Source: an uncultured Oscillospiraceae bacterium (GTDB taxonomy: Bacteria > Bacillota > Clostridia > Oscillospirales > Oscillospiraceae). From it: 6,819 bases of DNA. Below the pieces are notes generated by a model. The model was not told the DNA's origin. It did not search any database and saw nothing but the letters and a program-made list of their open reading frames with translations. The position numbers and the translations under genes are program-made. Positions 5,412 to 6,819 of the stretch are shown one piece after another. The stretch lies in the NCBI GenBank assembly GCA_934561725.1, contig CAKTGW010000060.1, positions 1 through 6,819 of the forward strand. The letters run 5' to 3'. Each line of letters begins with the position of its first letter. Position 1 is the first letter of the stretch.

Positions 5412-6577
5412 CAGTTCAATATCCCGCTTTCCTTGATTGACTGAGCCGCCTGAAGGATCGCATCCTCATCCTGAACCAAAGCCAAGCGCACATATCCCTC
5501 TCCTCCGGGGCCAAACGCGCTGCCCGGCGTGACCATCACGCCTGTCTGCTCCACCAGAGACATTGCAAACTCCTGGCTGTTGGAAAATTTTTCCGGGATC
5601 TTTGCCCACAGAAACATGGTCGACTCACATCTGTCAATATGCCAGCCGATCCGGTCAAACGCGTCACAGAGCACATCCCGGCGGCGCTGATAGGCCAGCC
5701 GTGTCGTCTCCACGCAGCTTTGGTCTCCGGTAATGGCCGCAATCGCTGCTTTCTGTACCGGCAGGAACATACCATAGTCCATATTGGACTTCAGTGTTTT
5801 CAGGGCGCCGACGATCTCACTGTTTCCTACGCAGAAGCCGATCCGCGCACCGGCCATGCCATAGGTTTTGGAGAGGGAATTGAATTCAACGCCCACATCC
5901 TTTGCCCCCTCAAAGCGCAGGAAGCTGCCGGTGCTCTTGCCGTCGAACACCAGTTCGCTGTAAGCATTATCGTGAAGCACCGCAATGTCGTACTCTTTTG
6001 CAAAAGCGATAAGCTCCCGGTAAAAGCTGTCCGGAGCCAGCACCGTCGTGGGGTTATTAGGATAGGAAACAACCATCATTTTTGCCTTGCGGGCTACGTC
6101 CTCCGGGATTTCCCGAAAATCTATGATAAAATTATTCTCCCGGCGCATGGGCATGTAGTGCAGCTTCGCTCCGGCGATCAGAGGGCCGTCTCCGAAAACG
6201 GGATAGCAGGGATCCGGCACCAGAATATAGTCGCCCTCATCCGCAACTGTAAGCGCAATGTGCGCCAGTCCCTCCTGTGAGCCCAGCAGCGAAGAGATCT
6301 CCGTCCGCGGATCCAGCGCAACGCCGTAGCGCCGCGCATACCAGGCTGCCACCGCATCCTGGAGCTCTGCTGTATCGGAAATGGCATAGATATAATTTTT
6401 CGGATCTCCGGCCTCTCGTGCCATTGTTTCCAGAATATGGGGCGCCGGCGGAATATTGGGCGCGCCCACGCTCAAGTCCACGACCAGCTTTCCCTCGGCC
6501 AGCCGCTGATTTTTAATCGCCAGCAGCGTTGCAAATACTCCCTCACCGAAGCGTTCCATTCTTTTCGCAAATTTCAT
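5411..6577 (-). CDS. Class I/II PLP-dependent aminotransferase, LL-diaminopimelate aminotransferase-like
   Basis: A 388-residue fold-type I aminotransferase of normal length. The PLP lysine is K237 in NSLSKTYGMAGARIGF (233-248). SYPNNPT (171-177) supplies the cofactor-ring asparagine, LHDNAYSELVF (201-211) the aspartate and tyrosine, PDPCYPVFG (121-129) the aromatic contact, and YVRLAL (362-367) the arginine that binds the substrate carboxylate. The LLGSQEGLAHIALTVADEGD and PDPCYPVF stretches resemble LL-diaminopimelate aminotransferases (DapL, direct lysine/peptidoglycan DAP route), but related alanine, aspartate and aromatic aminotransferases share these motifs, so the substrate is not assigned. 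The ATG at 6577 follows GGGAGAA by about 8 bases. It lies 24 bases after the preceding gene and overlaps the DUF2461 gene by one base, so all three are probably cotranscribed. No lysine-pathway gene is visible beside it. Confidence 0.9.
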   Translation of the reverse strand: MKFAKRMERFGEGVFATLLAIKNQRLAEGKLVVDLSVGAPNIPPAPHILETMAREAGDPKNYIYAISDTAELQDAVAAWYARRYGVALDPRTEISSLLGSQEGLAHIALTVADEGDYILVPDPCYPVFGDGPLIAGAKLHYMPMRRENNFIIDFREIPEDVARKAKMMVVSYPNNPTTVLAPDSFYRELIAFAKEYDIAVLHDNAYSELVFDGKSTGSFLRFEGAKDVGVEFNSLSKTYGMAGARIGFCVGNSEIVGALKTLKSNMDYGMFLPVQKAAIAAITGDQSCVETTRLAYQRRRDVLCDAFDRIGWHIDRCESTMFLWAKIPEKFSNSQEFAMSLVEQTGVMVTPGSAFGPGGEGYVRLALVQDEDAILQAAQSIKESGILN

Positions 6578-6601
6578 CTTTTATTTCTCCCTTTCTTCGG
6601 C

Positions 6602-6817
6602 TCAGTCTGCTTCGCCATTTTGCCAATAGTATAAGTCAAAATCCCGTCCCAAAATATTGTGGAGCTCAGTCAAGCCGTTCTGCATGGCTGCATTGAGCGC
6701 GCTGTTGATCACACCCCGGTCATCGCCGGAGGCATAATCATCCAGAGCTCCATGCAGATCCCACAAGCGATAATGCCAGCCGGTCTCTGTGATGTTGACC
6801 CCATAATCCTGCAGGTC
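6602..6817 (-). CDS. C-terminal fragment of an unrecognised protein (cut by window edge)
   Basis: An open frame enters from the right edge and gives 71 residues before a TGA (6602-6604): it begins DLQDYGVNITETGWHYRLW and ends FDLYYWQNGEAD. The other two minus-strand frames are closed by stop codons in this stretch, and the reading runs directly up to the ribosome binding site of the aminotransferase gene, 24 bases away, so it is probably the real 3' end of a gene. The piece is acidic and rich in aromatic residues, with no transmembrane helix. I do not recognise the family, and too little is visible to propose a function. It lies on the same strand as the aminotransferase and may be cotranscribed with it. 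Confidence 0.6.
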   Translation of the reverse strand, partial: DLQDYGVNITETGWHYRLWDLHGALDDYASGDDRGVINSALNAAMQNGLTELHNILGRDFDLYYWQNGEAD

Positions 6818-6819
6818 CA

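Noticed and set aside
4527..5444. A 305-codon plus-strand open frame overlapping the end of ylbJ and running antisense to the DUF2461 gene.
   Set aside because: It starts inside ylbJ, passes through the terminator hairpin and lies opposite a recognised protein family; its translation shows no family features.
5639..6280. A 213-codon plus-strand open frame antisense to the aminotransferase.
   Set aside because: The opposite strand encodes a complete aminotransferase with all PLP motifs; the antisense translation has no recognisable domain.
6628..6633. TATACT on the minus strand as a -10 box for the aminotransferase gene.
   Set aside because: No acceptable -35 is found 16-18 bases upstream and the site lies in the coding end of the preceding gene, so read-through from upstream is simpler.
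1..6819. Possible mobile elements, CRISPR arrays, RNA genes, riboswitches or defence systems.
   Set aside because: No transposase or recombinase gene, no direct repeat array, no tRNA or rRNA-like stretch, and no leader long enough for a riboswitch; the window is packed with core genes.

Overview
The window looks like an ordinary chromosomal core segment of an endospore-forming Firmicute, most likely a moderately GC-rich clostridium (Oscillospiraceae/Ruminococcaceae-like). The lineage call is inference. It rests on the sporulation proteins YqfC, YqfD and YlbJ, strong GGAGG-type ribosome binding sites, and the conserved block yqfC-yqfD-phoH-ybeY-dgkA-era. Nearly every base is used: six genes are complete on the minus strand, one is complete on the plus strand, two minus-strand genes are cut by the window edges (giving nine genes), and no gene-free gap exceeds about 90 bases.

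Left two thirds (1-3627, all minus strand, transcribed right to left): yqfC, yqfD, phoH, ybeY, dgkA and the first 66 codons of era are packed with gaps of 1-10 bases or with overlaps, so they read as one operon. The first two genes are sporulation genes. The last four are housekeeping genes: a PhoH-type ATPase, the 16S rRNA-maturation RNase YbeY, an undecaprenol/diacylglycerol kinase, and the ribosome-assembly GTPase Era. A well-formed sigma-A-like promoter (TTGGCA, 17 bases, TATAAG) lies inside yqfD and points at phoH. It would let the housekeeping genes be transcribed during growth when the sporulation promoter is silent.

Middle (3628-4730): a 90-base divergent intergenic region separates yqfC from a plus-strand ylbJ-like gene. 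It holds sigma-E-like -10 boxes in both directions and a SpoIIID-like box. ylbJ ends at a perfect 30-base palindrome that acts as a shared terminator with the convergent gene from the right.

Right third (4731-6819, minus strand): the C-terminal end of an unrecognised protein, a class I/II PLP aminotransferase resembling LL-diaminopimelate aminotransferases, and a DUF2461 protein that overlaps it by one base. These probably form a second small operon.

No mobile element, CRISPR array, RNA gene or previously undescribed system is visible. The points most worth checking are regulatory (the promoter embedded in yqfD and the compact divergent sporulation promoter region), the gene-order differences from Bacillus subtilis (no pgpH/yqfF, no cdd, ylbJ joined to yqfCD), and the cysteine-rich N-terminal part of YqfD and DgkA.
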